The translations under genes and the position numbers were made by a program. DNA of 64,000 nt from Herbivorax alkaliphila. Lineage in GTDB: Bacteria; Bacillota; Clostridia; Acetivibrionales; Acetivibrionaceae. Location of the stretch: the NCBI RefSeq assembly GCF_030848475.1, contig NZ_JAVDDS010000012.1, positions 1 through 64,000 on the forward strand, in the 5' to 3' direction. The notes beneath the pieces are model-generated. The model was given only the letters and a program-made list of their open reading frames with translations, made no database searches and was not told where the DNA came from. Each line of letters starts with the position of its first letter. The first letter of the stretch is position 1. Below, piece by piece: positions 39,075-47,882 of the stretch.

Positions 39075-40010
39075 ATGGCTTATAATTTAAAGCAAGCGGC
39101 AAAAAAACCAGAAAGATTTACTGGTGGACATAGAATGTGTGCAGGTTGTGGAGCGCCTGTTGTTGTAAGACAAATCCTAAGAGCATTAAATCCAGAAGAT
39201 CATTTAGTAGCAGGTTGTTCAACTGGATGTCTGGAAGTTTCATCATTTTTATACCCATATACTTCTTGGGAAGATTCTTTTATTCACAATGCTTTTGAAA
39301 ATGTAGGTTCTACCATTGCGGGAGCAGAAGCTGCTTATGTTGCATTAAAGAATAAAGGGAAAATTAAAGGTGAGACTAAATTCATTGCCTTTGGAGGAGA
39401 TGGAGGAACATATGATATAGGTCTTCAGGCATTGTCTGGTGCAATGGAAAGAGGACATGACATGCTTTATGTATGCTATGATAATGGTGCATATATGAAT
39501 ACTGGAATTCAAAGATCTTCTGCTACTCCTAAATATGCAAATACTACTACATCACCTGCAGGAGAGGTAATACCTGGAAAATCCCAATCAAGAAAAGATC
39601 TTACAGAAGTTATGGCAAACCATCACATTCCTTATGTTGCTCAAACAGCTGCAATAGGAAATATGAAAGATCTTTATGAAAAAGCTGAAAAAGCATTATA
39701 TACTAAAGGACCGACATTTTTAAATGTTATAGCTCCATGTCCAAGAGGGTGGCAATATAATACACCTGACCTTATGGATATAAACAAGCTTGCAGTAGAA
39801 ACATGTTTCTGGCCTTTGTATGAGGTTATAGATGGCAAGTATGTTGTTAACTATAAACCAAAGAACAAAAAACCTGTATCAGAGTTTTTAAAGGCACAGG
39901 GAAGATTTAAGCATATGTTTAAAGCAGGAAATGAACATATGATAGAAGATGTACAAAAAGAAGTGGATAAGAGATGGGAAGCACTTTTAAAACTTGCAGG
40001 GGAAGCATAA
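39075..40010 (+). CDS. porB: Pyruvate:ferredoxin oxidoreductase, beta subunit
   Basis: 311-residue subunit binding thiamine diphosphate and a [4Fe-4S] cluster. Thiamine diphosphate motif FGGDGGTYDIG...YDNGAYMNTG (about 114-152); cluster Cys in CAGCG (about 22-26), AGCSTGC (about 52-58) and a later CPRGW. AGGAGG precedes the ATG. Last gene of the operon, closed by a strong terminator. Confidence 0.95.
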   Translation: MAYNLKQAAKKPERFTGGHRMCAGCGAPVVVRQILRALNPEDHLVAGCSTGCLEVSSFLYPYTSWEDSFIHNAFENVGSTIAGAEAAYVALKNKGKIKGETKFIAFGGDGGTYDIGLQALSGAMERGHDMLYVCYDNGAYMNTGIQRSSATPKYANTTTSPAGEVIPGKSQSRKDLTEVMANHHIPYVAQTAAIGNMKDLYEKAEKALYTKGPTFLNVIAPCPRGWQYNTPDLMDINKLAVETCFWPLYEVIDGKYVVNYKPKNKKPVSEFLKAQGRFKHMFKAGNEHMIEDVQKEVDKRWEALLKLAGEA

Positions 40011-40050
40011 ATTTCCTCTAGCTGAAGCTGAACATATTTATCTTAAATAT

Positions 40051-40099
40051 AAAACAAAAAGGAAACCGATTTTTTATAAAAGGGTTTCCTTTTTGTTTT
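40051..40099 (+). terminator. por operon terminator
   Basis: Perfect 17-bp stem AAAACAAAAAGGAAACC and its complement with a 15-nt loop. Confidence 0.9.
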
Positions 40100-40265
40100 A
40101 AATTGTAGAAATTTATATTTACTAAAAAAGTCTGCAAAAAGCAAACTTTTTGGAATAATGGTTATATTACAGGATTTATTGCTGTAAGCATAAAGGAAAG
40201 AATATATGTATAAATACAATGTTGAATACTACAATAAATAGATCAGAAAAATAGAACTGTAGTGA

Positions 40266-40388
40266 TTAATTCATTAAAGATTTTGGTGTTTTAGGTTGAT
40301 ATAATAATGCCCAACATGCTGTAGCAGCAGATACTAAGGATAGCACTGTTAGAAGAACAGCAAAGATGTTTAATAGTTTCTTAAACAT
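40266..40388 (-). CDS. AgrD-type cyclic lactone autoinducer peptide precursor
   Basis: A 40-residue peptide: MFKKLLNIFAVLLTVLSL, then VSAATACWALLY, then QPKTPKSLMN. This is the AgrD plan: an amphipathic N-terminal helix, a core with one Cys followed by hydrophobic residues (ACWALLY, likely cyclised between Cys and the C-terminal Tyr carboxyl), and a polar tail with the clostridial QPK-PKSL pattern recognised by AgrB. The ATG at 40388 has AGGAGG nine bases upstream. It is 59 bases downstream of a kinase-less AgrC-like gene and the three genes share one strand. No agrB is found in the window, so processing must use an AgrB encoded elsewhere, if it is active. Confidence 0.82.
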   Translation of the reverse strand: MFKKLLNIFAVLLTVLSLVSAATACWALLYQPKTPKSLMN

Positions 40389-40447
40389 AGTTAATAACCT
40401 CCTATAATTAATATTTTTAAATATATGACTTATGTATGATTAACATT

Positions 40448-41290
40448 CTAATTTTTTGTTATATGAGTTTTTAAATTTTGCAAAGCATCTTTAGCTTCAC
40501 CATAGTTTTGCTGATTAATAAGGCTGTCTATATATTCTATACTTTGTATAACCTCATTATTATTTAATGCACTTTTATTTTTATAGTGTATATAAGTACC
40601 TCGTAAAGCTACACTCAAAATAACAGTAATAAAGAGAGTTATACATATATTTATTCTTAATAAATTTGTATTTGATGAGCTAATATTATCATTAAAGATT
40701 AGAGTTCTAGCCATAACTGTAGTTAAAAAAATTAAAGAGAGTATTGAAAGCAAATATACAACAATTTGAAGATAAAACTCTTTCTTTTTAATATTAGTTT
40801 TTTCCATATCAAGTATTTTAAATTCAAATTTATAAAATATAAAAGCCAATATAGTCTGAGTGAATCGAATTAAAAAAACAAATGGAATTAGCTTCGAATA
40901 ATTGTTATACAAATCCTGCTGAGATTTTATTTCTAATATATTTTCTAATATAATTGACAAAGGTATCTCAACAATAATAATTAATAAAAATCCAAATACT
41001 GCTACCGTTATTGATTCGTAAAATTTATATTTTAATACATATATCAACATTAATACAAAAAATAGTATGGAAAAAATAGTACTTTCAAGCTCAAAGTTAA
41101 GAAATTTTCTGCTAAAGTAATTTAGCAAAGTTATAGTAAATAATACTAGAATACTTTTTGTGAAATTCCCCTTAGACTTTAGAAAATTTTTCTTTCCAAT
41201 AGAAATAGTACCAAGAATAAAAATAAGTATTTGTTCAGGAAAACTTATTAAAATAAAACTAATAAAAGAAAGATCATTCATAATTTTCAT
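40448..41290 (-). CDS. AgrC-like membrane sensor without a kinase domain
   Basis: About 280 residues with seven predicted membrane segments (roughly 7-30, 43-60, 70-87, 92-115, 130-150, 172-195 and 212-232), as in the peptide-sensing half of AgrC. The cytoplasmic tail is only about 45 residues and ends IDSLINQQNYGEAKDALQNL, which resembles the second helix of the Spo0B-like dimerisation domain of AgrC-type kinases. The phosphorylated His motif (HD-x-x-N/H) and the GHKL ATP-binding domain are absent, and the next DNA is the agrD start, not a kinase fragment. Start ATG at 41290, with GGGAG upstream. Probable receptor for the neighbouring peptide; not proven. Confidence 0.7.
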   Translation of the reverse strand: MKIMNDLSFISFILISFPEQILIFILGTISIGKKNFLKSKGNFTKSILVLFTITLLNYFSRKFLNFELESTIFSILFFVLMLIYVLKYKFYESITVAVFGFLLIIIVEIPLSIILENILEIKSQQDLYNNYSKLIPFVFLIRFTQTILAFIFYKFEFKILDMEKTNIKKKEFYLQIVVYLLSILSLIFLTTVMARTLIFNDNISSSNTNLLRINICITLFITVILSVALRGTYIHYKNKSALNNNEVIQSIEYIDSLINQQNYGEAKDALQNLKTHITKN

Positions 41291-41356
41291 CACACTCCCT
41301 TAATCGGTTTTGATATACTATTAATATTTTAAAACCACTACTATAAATAGTAATAC

Positions 41357-42076
41357 CTATTTTAAAGTATCTCTTTCATTTACAATTGTTGATACAAGTA
41401 GTTTTAAAGTATCAGGGTTTAGTTTCTTTTTTTGAGCTTCCATGGCTACTTTTATATATGGAAGATTATCTTCCGAGATTATAAAATCCCTTACATCTTT
41501 TTGCAATTTATTAAAAACAATGTAATTCTCATCATCTTTTTCTAAAGATTGCTTGTGAAGATTTTCTCTATATTTAAATTTTTCTTTTTCTAAAGTTTCT
41601 GGTGTATTATATTTATACCAAAAATCCAGAGAAACCTCTGCATATTTACAAAGTATATTAAAAGTGCCTGGAAAAGGTTCTATATCACCACTTAAATAAC
41701 TTTTTATTTGTGAAGATTTAATATAATAACCAGTTTTTGTATAAATATCATCAGATAACTTTTCTATAGACATATCCCCTCTTATTAAGTCAATATTGCT
41801 TACAAAAACAGATAAATCAAAAGTTTTATCTGAGCTAGAATCTCCTTCTAAATAACCAGCAACTTTCATCAATTCCTCATAGGGATAGTTGTACGTTTTT
41901 GAAATAATCTTTAATGTTTCAGGTCTAGGATTAGAATCCTTACCTGTTCTAGGGTCAACACCTTTTTCAAGTATACTAAGATAAGAGTAGCTTATCCCCA
42001 TTTTGTTAGCTGCTTTTCTTATTGACCAGTTTTTCTTTATTCTTATTTGGCGAAACAGATTACCTAGCTTACTCAT
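41357..42076 (-). CDS. XRE family transcriptional regulator, two HTH modules
   Basis: About 239 residues. N-terminal HTH-XRE domain (LGNLFRQIRIKKNWSIRKAA, SYSYLSILEKG, with a loop DPRTGKDSNPRP), then a second HTH-like repeat (IEKLSDDIYTKTGYYIKSSQ, SYLSGDIEPFPGTFNIL) and a C-terminal helical segment (YIKVAMEAQKKKLNPDTLKLLV). Start ATG at 42076, since GGGTGG just upstream covers the ATG at 42088. First gene of the regulator-sensor-peptide row, 66 bases before the sensor. It probably controls its own operon; the link to peptide signalling is inference. Confidence 0.85.
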   Translation of the reverse strand: MSKLGNLFRQIRIKKNWSIRKAANKMGISYSYLSILEKGVDPRTGKDSNPRPETLKIISKTYNYPYEELMKVAGYLEGDSSSDKTFDLSVFVSNIDLIRGDMSIEKLSDDIYTKTGYYIKSSQIKSYLSGDIEPFPGTFNILCKYAEVSLDFWYKYNTPETLEKEKFKYRENLHKQSLEKDDENYIVFNKLQKDVRDFIISEDNLPYIKVAMEAQKKKLNPDTLKLLVSTIVNERDTLK

Positions 42077-42603
42077 TATACCACCCATAAAATCATTAGT
42101 AAATAATTCTTAAAAACAACAAATTATCTAAAATCTATTTATCTTTTTTGTTAAAAAACAAACATTTTAATATAAATTATATCATATAAAAATATATTAA
42201 AGATGCTTTTATTTAAAGATACAAAAATTAGTTTTAAAAGAATGTATCAATACAAGAAATATTTTATAATATATACATGAAAAAATCAAAATAAAAATCA
42301 AATATTTATAAAATATATCATTAAGCAGAAACAGTCTTGATATAGAAGTATAATATAGGTTAAAAGGAATAATGATATAATTATTACCTTAAAATTCATT
42401 ATATTATTGACAAAATTAGCACAATAGTATAATATTACATACAGATATCAAAGGGGATTTGAAACAGATATTTATATAGTGAACTCGTTTAGCTAAAGCT
42501 AAACATCGAGGCTTCAGGTGGAGTCTTAGAATAAGATAAAAAGAGATAAATTTATGTATATAAAAAATTAGACTATATATTTTTTTAGAAGGGAGATAAC
42601 TTA
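42077..42603. other. Divergent intergenic stretch
   Basis: About 525 bases between the XRE gene and a rightward small gene. Very AT-rich. It carries a shortened repeat element (42478-42540) and a TTGACA / TATAAT pair with 15-base spacing at 42407-42433 that could serve the rightward gene. No gene seen. Confidence 0.5.
42478..42540 (+). repeat. Multi-hairpin 3' element, copy 8 (deleted)
   Basis: AGTGAACTCG, the first hairpin, CTTCAGGTGGAG joined straight to TCTTAGAATAAG. The part between the two GGTGGAG repeats is missing. Unlike most copies it precedes rather than follows a same-strand gene. Confidence 0.8.
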
Positions 42604-42864
42604 ATGGATTATATGAAATATAAATTGACAAAAGAATCAATTAGATTTATTGAGTTATGCCAAAAGCATGTCTTAAAAGAAGAGATTACAATTGAATCGT
42701 ACAATATGATGACAGATGTAAAAATTGACTTTCTAAAAAATATAATGGAGGTGGAAAGAACAAATAATTTTATGAGAAACAGATTTTTTAATAGGGTAAA
42801 TAATATATTGAAAATTAATTCTTTGATTCATTCCTGTTATTGGTCAAAAAAGGTAAATGTGTAG
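42604..42864 (+). CDS. Small hypothetical protein
   Basis: 86 residues, basic and largely helical, without signal peptide or membrane segment: starts MDYMKYKLTKESIRFIEL. The ATG has GAAGGGAG upstream, and codon use is like the neighbours, which supports a real gene. A hairpin and T-run lie about 115 bases after the stop. I recognise no family. Confidence 0.55.
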   Translation: MDYMKYKLTKESIRFIELCQKHVLKEEITIESYNMMTDVKIDFLKNIMEVERTNNFMRNRFFNRVNNILKINSLIHSCYWSKKVNV

Positions 42865-42978
42865 CAAAGTAATTTATGCTAAATTATAATATTTAGGCAT
42901 TGTAAAGTGTAAATAATCAGACTGATACAAAAAACAGTAATAGTGAATAAAAAAATAATATATAGTTGATTTTTATAG

Positions 42979-43002
42979 CAGGTGGAGAACATTCTCCATC
43001 TG
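42979..43002 (+). terminator. Terminator-like hairpin derived from the repeat element
   Basis: CAGGTGGAG/CTCCATCTG stem (one G-U pair), followed by TTTTTAATTT. Sequence resembles the central hairpin of the repeat family, acting here as a plausible terminator for the small gene. Confidence 0.55.
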
Positions 43003-43156
43003 TTTTTAATTTATATATTTAAGTAAAAACAGCATCTTTAATTCTAGAGTAGAAAAAAAGTGAATATACTTGTTTGTAGATTGCTATTTATAGTTTTGCT
43101 GTGCAATTACAATAAGAAAAAATGTATAAAAAACATTGGTTTGGAGGTATTTTTAT

Positions 43157-44152
43157 ATGCAGGATATTGAAAAACAATTATCCAATATTTATGGAATTAA
43201 TATTGAAAGCCTACATAATTACAAAAATAATTGTGTAGCAGAAACCCAATTTGGAAAAAAAATTATAAAAAGAATGAGTATTTCACCGGAAAGAATACTA
43301 TTTATACATGGTGCAAAAGAACATTTGTACAGCAATAATTTTAATAATCTGGACAGATATATATGTACAAAAGAGGGAAACCCATATGCATGTATAGATG
43401 GTTTTTACTATACAATGACAGATTTAAAAAATGGTAGAGAGTGTAATTTTGATTTAAGAGAAGATGTTATAAAAGCTTCTAAGACTCTTGCTGGACTTCA
43501 TTGTGCATCAAAGGGATATGTTTCCCCCAAAGAGTCTATAAAAAGGAGTGATTTGGGGAAATTGCCTGAATACTATAAAAAGAGATTAAATGAAATAAAA
43601 AGAGTGAAAAAACTAGCTCAGAGGGAGAGAAGCAAGTTTGATTATTTAATACTTAAATACATTGACTATTTTTATGAAATAGGAAAAGATTCACTAAATA
43701 AAATATATACTTCAAAATATAATGAGCTTGTTGATAAAGCAAGGAAAGAGAAGAATTTTTGTCATCATGATTATTCTTACTGCAATATAATATGTGATGG
43801 TGAAAAAATGTCAATAATAAATTTTGATTATTGCAGCTATGAATTAAAAGTTTACGATGTAGCAAATTTTTTAAGAAGAAAAATGAGAAAATGCTATTGG
43901 AATATTGAGGAGGCAAAAACAATTATAGATTCATATACTTCTATTGAATCCATTAGTGATAATGAGTTTATGATTTTATACATAATGTTACAATTTCCTC
44001 ATAAATTCTGGAGAGTTATAAACAAGTATTATAATAGCAGAAGAACGTGGAGAGAAAAAAAGATTTTAATAAAATACCAAGAAGTGATAGATGAGATAGA
44101 ACATCATAAAAATTTTTTAAGTGAATTTAAAGCATTATTTTTAAGTGGGTAA
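43157..44152 (+). CDS. CotS-like spore coat-associated kinase-fold protein
   Basis: 331 residues with an aminoglycoside-phosphotransferase-like fold: KKIIKRMSI (ATP-Lys region), AGLHCASKG, the catalytic loop FCHHDYSYCNIICDG (Asp and Asn) and the metal-binding IINFDYCSYELKVYDVANFLRR. This pattern is shared by CotS/YutH spore-coat proteins. Substrate unknown. Start ATG at 43157 with TTGGAGG upstream; an upstream in-frame TTG at 43136 overlaps the ribosome site. Monocistronic. Confidence 0.85.
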   Translation: MQDIEKQLSNIYGINIESLHNYKNNCVAETQFGKKIIKRMSISPERILFIHGAKEHLYSNNFNNLDRYICTKEGNPYACIDGFYYTMTDLKNGRECNFDLREDVIKASKTLAGLHCASKGYVSPKESIKRSDLGKLPEYYKKRLNEIKRVKKLAQRERSKFDYLILKYIDYFYEIGKDSLNKIYTSKYNELVDKARKEKNFCHHDYSYCNIICDGEKMSIINFDYCSYELKVYDVANFLRRKMRKCYWNIEEAKTIIDSYTSIESISDNEFMILYIMLQFPHKFWRVINKYYNSRRTWREKKILIKYQEVIDEIEHHKNFLSEFKALFLSG

Positions 44153-44223
44153 AATTATGCCATTTTACCGAGGTACATATAAATATAAATTACATGCACC
44201 TTATTTTAATTAAATCATTAAAA

Positions 44224-44256
44224 AAGCTAAAGGAGCATTTAGCCCCTCTAGCTTTG
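44224..44256 (-). terminator. fhs terminator
   Basis: Minus-strand stem AAAGCTAGAGGGGC/GCTCCTTTAGCTTT followed by TTTAAT. 23 nt after the fhs stop codon. Confidence 0.85.
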
Positions 44257-44278
44257 AAAATGTAACCATCAAAAAAAT

Positions 44279-45949
44279 TTAAAATAATCCATAAATGGTT
44301 CCTTCTTCATCTAAATCTATCTTTTCTGCAGCTGGTGTTTTAGGAAGTCCTGGCATAGTCATGACGTTACCTGTAATTGCAACAATAAATCCAGCACCTG
44401 AAGACAATTTGATCTCTCGTACAGTTATTTTAAATCCTTCAGGTCTTCCAAGAAGAGAAGGGTTATCAGATATGGAATACTGAGTCTTAGCCATGCATAC
44501 AGGTAGTTTATCCATGCCAAGGCTTTCTATTTTTTTGATTGTTTTTATTGCGGAGGGCGTGTACTCAACGCCAGCAGCACCATAGATTTCCTTGGCAATT
44601 GTTTCTATTTTTTGTTTAATTGGAAGATTTGTGTCGTATAGGGGTTTGAAATTTGACTTTTTAGTTTTTGTCATGTCAACAATTTTTTGAGCCAAAATTT
44701 TTCCACCTTCACCACCTTTGGTAAAAACTTCTGAAAATGCACATTCTACATTTAGACTTTTACATCTTTCTTTAATATATTCAATTTCATCATTTGTATC
44801 GGTATTAAAATTATTAATAGCTACTATAACAGGAACACCAAATTTATTTATATTTTCTATATGTTTTTCAACATTGACAAAGCCTTTTTTTAGTGCATCA
44901 ATGTTTGGAGCACTCAAATTATTTTTGTCTACTCCACCATTATACTTTATACCTCTTATTGTAGAGACTAAAACAGTAGCATCAGGTTCTAATTCACCAT
45001 ATCTGCATTTTATGTTAAAAAATTTCTCAGCTCCTAAATCTGCTCCAAAACCTGCCTCAGTAATGCAATAATCGGCAAGTTTTAATCCTAGCTTTGTAGC
45101 AGCTATGCTATTGCATCCATGGGCTATGTTGGCAAATGGTCCGCCATGCATAAGGGAAGGAGTATTTTCTAGAGTTTGGACTAAATTTGGTTTAATGGCG
45201 TCTTTTAAAAGCAGAGCCATTGCACCATTAACTTTTAAGTCTTTAGCATATACAGGAGAATCATCAAAACTATATGCCACAATTATTTTTCCTAAACGCT
45301 CTTTTAAATCTTTAATATCTTCAGAAAGACATAATATTGCCATTACTTCTGAAGCAACTGATATTAAAAACCCATCTTCTCTTGGTACTCCATTTGTTTT
45401 TCCACCCAGTCCAACTACAATATTTCTAAGAGCTCTGTCATTCATATCCATTGCCCTTTTCCATATAATTTGTCTTGTGTCTATACCAAGTTCATTACCT
45501 CGATGTATGTGGTTGTCAATTGCAGCTGACAGCAGGTTGTTTGCAGCGGTTAATGCGTGCATATCTCCAGTGAAATGAAGGTTAATGTCATCCATTGGAA
45601 CTACCTGAGAAAATCCTCCACCAGCAGCACCACCCTTAACTCCCATTACAGGTCCTAAAGAAGGTTCCCTCAATGCAATAATTGATTTTTGTCCTATTTT
45701 TGACATTGCCTGACCAATACCAATTGTTGTAGTGGTTTTTCCTTCACCTGCAGGAGTAGGGTTTATAGCAGTTACAAGAATTAATTTACCATTTTCTTTT
45801 TTAGAAATTCTTTTCCACAAATCAGGTGACAATTTAGCCTTATATTTTCCATAAAGCTCTAATTCATCTTCTGAAATGCCTAAATCATAGGCTATTTGAT
45901 TAATTGGTTTCATTTCACATGATTGGGCTATTTGTATATCTGTAAGCAT
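44279..45949 (-). CDS. fhs: Formate-tetrahydrofolate ligase
   Basis: ATP-dependent synthesis of 10-formyl-tetrahydrofolate from formate; supplies one-carbon units and belongs to the methyl branch of the Wood-Ljungdahl pathway. P-loop [13 protein letters not shown] (about 63-75); [18 protein letters not shown] and [25 protein letters not shown] are family hallmarks. Length 556. The ATG has AGGAGG upstream. It stands alone here with its own terminator, so participation in acetogenesis cannot be judged from this window. Confidence 0.98.
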   Translation of the reverse strand: MLTDIQIAQSCEMKPINQIAYDLGISEDELELYGKYKAKLSPDLWKRISKKENGKLILVTAINPTPAGEGKTTTTIGIGQAMSKIGQKSIIALREPSLGPVMGVKGGAAGGGFSQVVPMDDINLHFTGDMHALTAANNLLSAAIDNHIHRGNELGIDTRQIIWKRAMDMNDRALRNIVVGLGGKTNGVPREDGFLISVASEVMAILCLSEDIKDLKERLGKIIVAYSFDDSPVYAKDLKVNGAMALLLKDAIKPNLVQTLENTPSLMHGGPFANIAHGCNSIAATKLGLKLADYCITEAGFGADLGAEKFFNIKCRYGELEPDATVLVSTIRGIKYNGGVDKNNLSAPNIDALKKGFVNVEKHIENINKFGVPVIVAINNFNTDTNDEIEYIKERCKSLNVECAFSEVFTKGGEGGKILAQKIVDMTKTKKSNFKPLYDTNLPIKQKIETIAKEIYGAAGVEYTPSAIKTIKKIESLGMDKLPVCMAKTQYSISDNPSLLGRPEGFKITVREIKLSSGAGFIVAITGNVMTMPGLPKTPAAEKIDLDEEGTIYGLF

Positions 45950-46212
45950 AACTTACCTCCTTAGGAAACTATAATATAAAATATATTACTATTATAACTA
46001 TTATTCTTAGTTTTTTTCAACCTATACCCGAAGCAAGGTCATAGATATTAGAGTTTAAGAACATTCACTTTAATAACAGGTACCCTAGAAGTATGGGGAT
46101 AGATATTAAATATGAATAAGAGATATAAGCTTTTGTAATATTCTTTTCACATATAATTCTGTTTAAACATATTATGTATAACAGTATATATGATGTTCTG
46201 AGGTGGTTTTAA

Positions 46213-47088
46213 ATGACAATACTAAAAATAGGAGATATAGTGTCTAGAAAGTCCTATGGATCTGATATATTATTTAAAGTAGTTGATATAAAAAGAGATG
46301 GAGAAAAGAAAATTGCCGTATTAAATGGTCTTTGTTTTAGATTAGAAGCTGATGCACCAGAAACAGATCTTATTGTTAGAACTGAGGATTATGTGAAAAA
46401 TTATAATGAAAAGATGAAAAGAACTGTTAACTTAAAAGTTCAAAATCTAGATACTCCAAATAGAAAATTAGTAAAAAAAAAATTTTATCGAAATTATTGG
46501 TCAAGAGATGAAAAAAAATTTGAGAAACCTGGGAAAGTACTTCATATAGATGGGGACAAAGATTATCTTGCAGCATGTTTAGAACAGTATAAAAAATTTA
46601 AAATAGAAGCTGCAGGTGTATACCTTAAAGAAAAAGATCAGCCTCATAAGGTAGGAGAGCTTTTGAAGCAATACAGACCTGATATATTAGTTTTGACAGG
46701 ACATGATGGAGTAATAAAAAATGACAAAAATTATTCAAATATCAACAATTACAGGAATTCTAAATACTATATTCAGTCGGTGAAAGAAGCAAGAAAATTT
46801 GATGGGGATTTAGACAGTCTTGTTATTTTTGCTGGTGCCTGTCAATCAATGTATGATAAGATTATAGAAGCAGGAGCAAATTATGCCAGTGCACCTTATA
46901 GAGTTCTTATTCACGCACTGGATCCAGTATTGATTTGTCAAAAAATTGCGTACACAAAAATAGACAAAGTTGTAAATCCTGAGGAAGTAATAAGCAAAAC
47001 AGTCACCGGTGTCAAAGGTATAGGAGGAGTAGAAACAAAAGGTAAATACAGGAATGGTTTTCCTAAAGAACCGTATAATAAAAAATAA
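46213..47088 (+). CDS. yabG: Sporulation-specific protease YabG
   Basis: 291-residue cysteine protease processing spore-coat and cortex proteins late in sporulation. The family's N-terminus (IGDIVSRKSYGSDILFKVVDI), DILVLTGHDG and FAGACQSMYDKIIEAGANYASAP are clear. GAGGTGG precedes the ATG. The order yabG-veg-sipL follows, as in C. difficile. A SigK-type promoter is expected but I could not fix one. Confidence 0.95.
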   Translation: MTILKIGDIVSRKSYGSDILFKVVDIKRDGEKKIAVLNGLCFRLEADAPETDLIVRTEDYVKNYNEKMKRTVNLKVQNLDTPNRKLVKKKFYRNYWSRDEKKFEKPGKVLHIDGDKDYLAACLEQYKKFKIEAAGVYLKEKDQPHKVGELLKQYRPDILVLTGHDGVIKNDKNYSNINNYRNSKYYIQSVKEARKFDGDLDSLVIFAGACQSMYDKIIEAGANYASAPYRVLIHALDPVLICQKIAYTKIDKVVNPEEVISKTVTGVKGIGGVETKGKYRNGFPKEPYNKK

Positions 47089-47223
47089 TCAATAAAAAGC
47101 ATGTTTAAATAGCATCTCCCACAGAGAGCACAAAATATTGTTTGTAAGAGTTTTAATAAGACTATATTTAGTAGAAAGCAGTTAAGCCAAATGATTGTGA
47201 AAAAAACTACAATAAAAAAGTAC

Positions 47224-47253
47224 TTGACACAAGTAAAAAGTACTTGTTATAAT
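47224..47253 (+). promoter_or_regulatory. veg promoter 1 (upstream)
   Basis: TTGACA, 18 bases, TATAAT. Consensus hexamers. Confidence 0.8.
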
Positions 47254-47264
47254 ATATGTTTTTT

Positions 47265-47293
47265 TTGACAAGCTGTTCGGTATATGATATAAT
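47265..47293 (+). promoter_or_regulatory. veg promoter 2 (downstream)
   Basis: TTGACA, 17 bases, TATAAT: a full consensus SigA promoter, 41 bp after promoter 1 and 31 nt before the veg start codon. Confidence 0.85.
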
Positions 47294-47324
47294 ATTTTCA
47301 AACAGAAGATGAGGTGATTTAATA

Positions 47325-47588
47325 ATGGAAAATAATAGCCTGTTTCAAATAAAGAGAGATATAGAAACCTGTGTTGGTCAAAAAATTCAGCTTAAGGCCA
47401 ATAAAGGCAGGAGAAAGGCGTTTATTAAAGAGGGAGTACTTGAAAACACCTATCCTAGCATCTTCATAGTGAAGTTTGAGAATGATTATGAGGCAACAAG
47501 GAGAATATCTTTTAGTTATACTGATATACTTACTAATGCAGTTGAGATAGTAGTGTGCAAGGATAACAGAAAGATATGTGTTAGTTAA
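47325..47588 (+). CDS. veg: Veg protein (DUF1021)
   Basis: 87-residue small basic protein: IKRDIETCVGQKIQLKANKGRRKAFIKEGVLE, then PSIFIVKFENDYEATRRISFSYTDILT. In Bacillus Veg is abundant and linked to biofilm matrix expression. Two tandem consensus promoters drive it, matching the very strong expression known in Bacillus. GAGGTGA precedes the ATG, and a 52-bp palindromic terminator follows. Confidence 0.95.
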   Translation: MENNSLFQIKRDIETCVGQKIQLKANKGRRKAFIKEGVLENTYPSIFIVKFENDYEATRRISFSYTDILTNAVEIVVCKDNRKICVS

Positions 47589-47622
47589 GGTGTAAAATGT
47601 ATAGAGGATGAAAAAAAATTTC

Positions 47623-47674
47623 TTAGATAAATAAAAAAGTCAGGTTTTAAAACCTGACTTTTTTATTTATCTAA
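47623..47674. terminator. veg terminator (52-bp perfect palindrome)
   Basis: Perfect inverted repeat, 26 bp per arm with essentially no loop; central part AAAAAAGTCAGGTTTT and complement, T-rich tail. Works in either direction. Confidence 0.9.
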
Positions 47675-47882
47675 TTTTAGCTTTATCTAGGAGCATCTCA
47701 GTAGTATATATACTCGCTTTATTTAAACCAATTGACTTTTTTAGTAAAGTGAAAACTCAATTTTTTTTATGTTTTTAGAATATTTATAATGTCTTGTCAA
47801 TATATATTAATAAGTCTTAGCATAAAAAGTAAAAATGGAACAGGTATAGCCTTATGAATATTAGAAATAGGAGGAATATAAA

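Noticed and set aside
40010-40265. agrB downstream of the AgrD-like gene
   Set aside because: The sequence up to the por terminator has no frame long enough and no AgrB motifs.
45105-45578. 157-residue plus-strand frame
   Set aside because: Shadow of fhs on the other strand.
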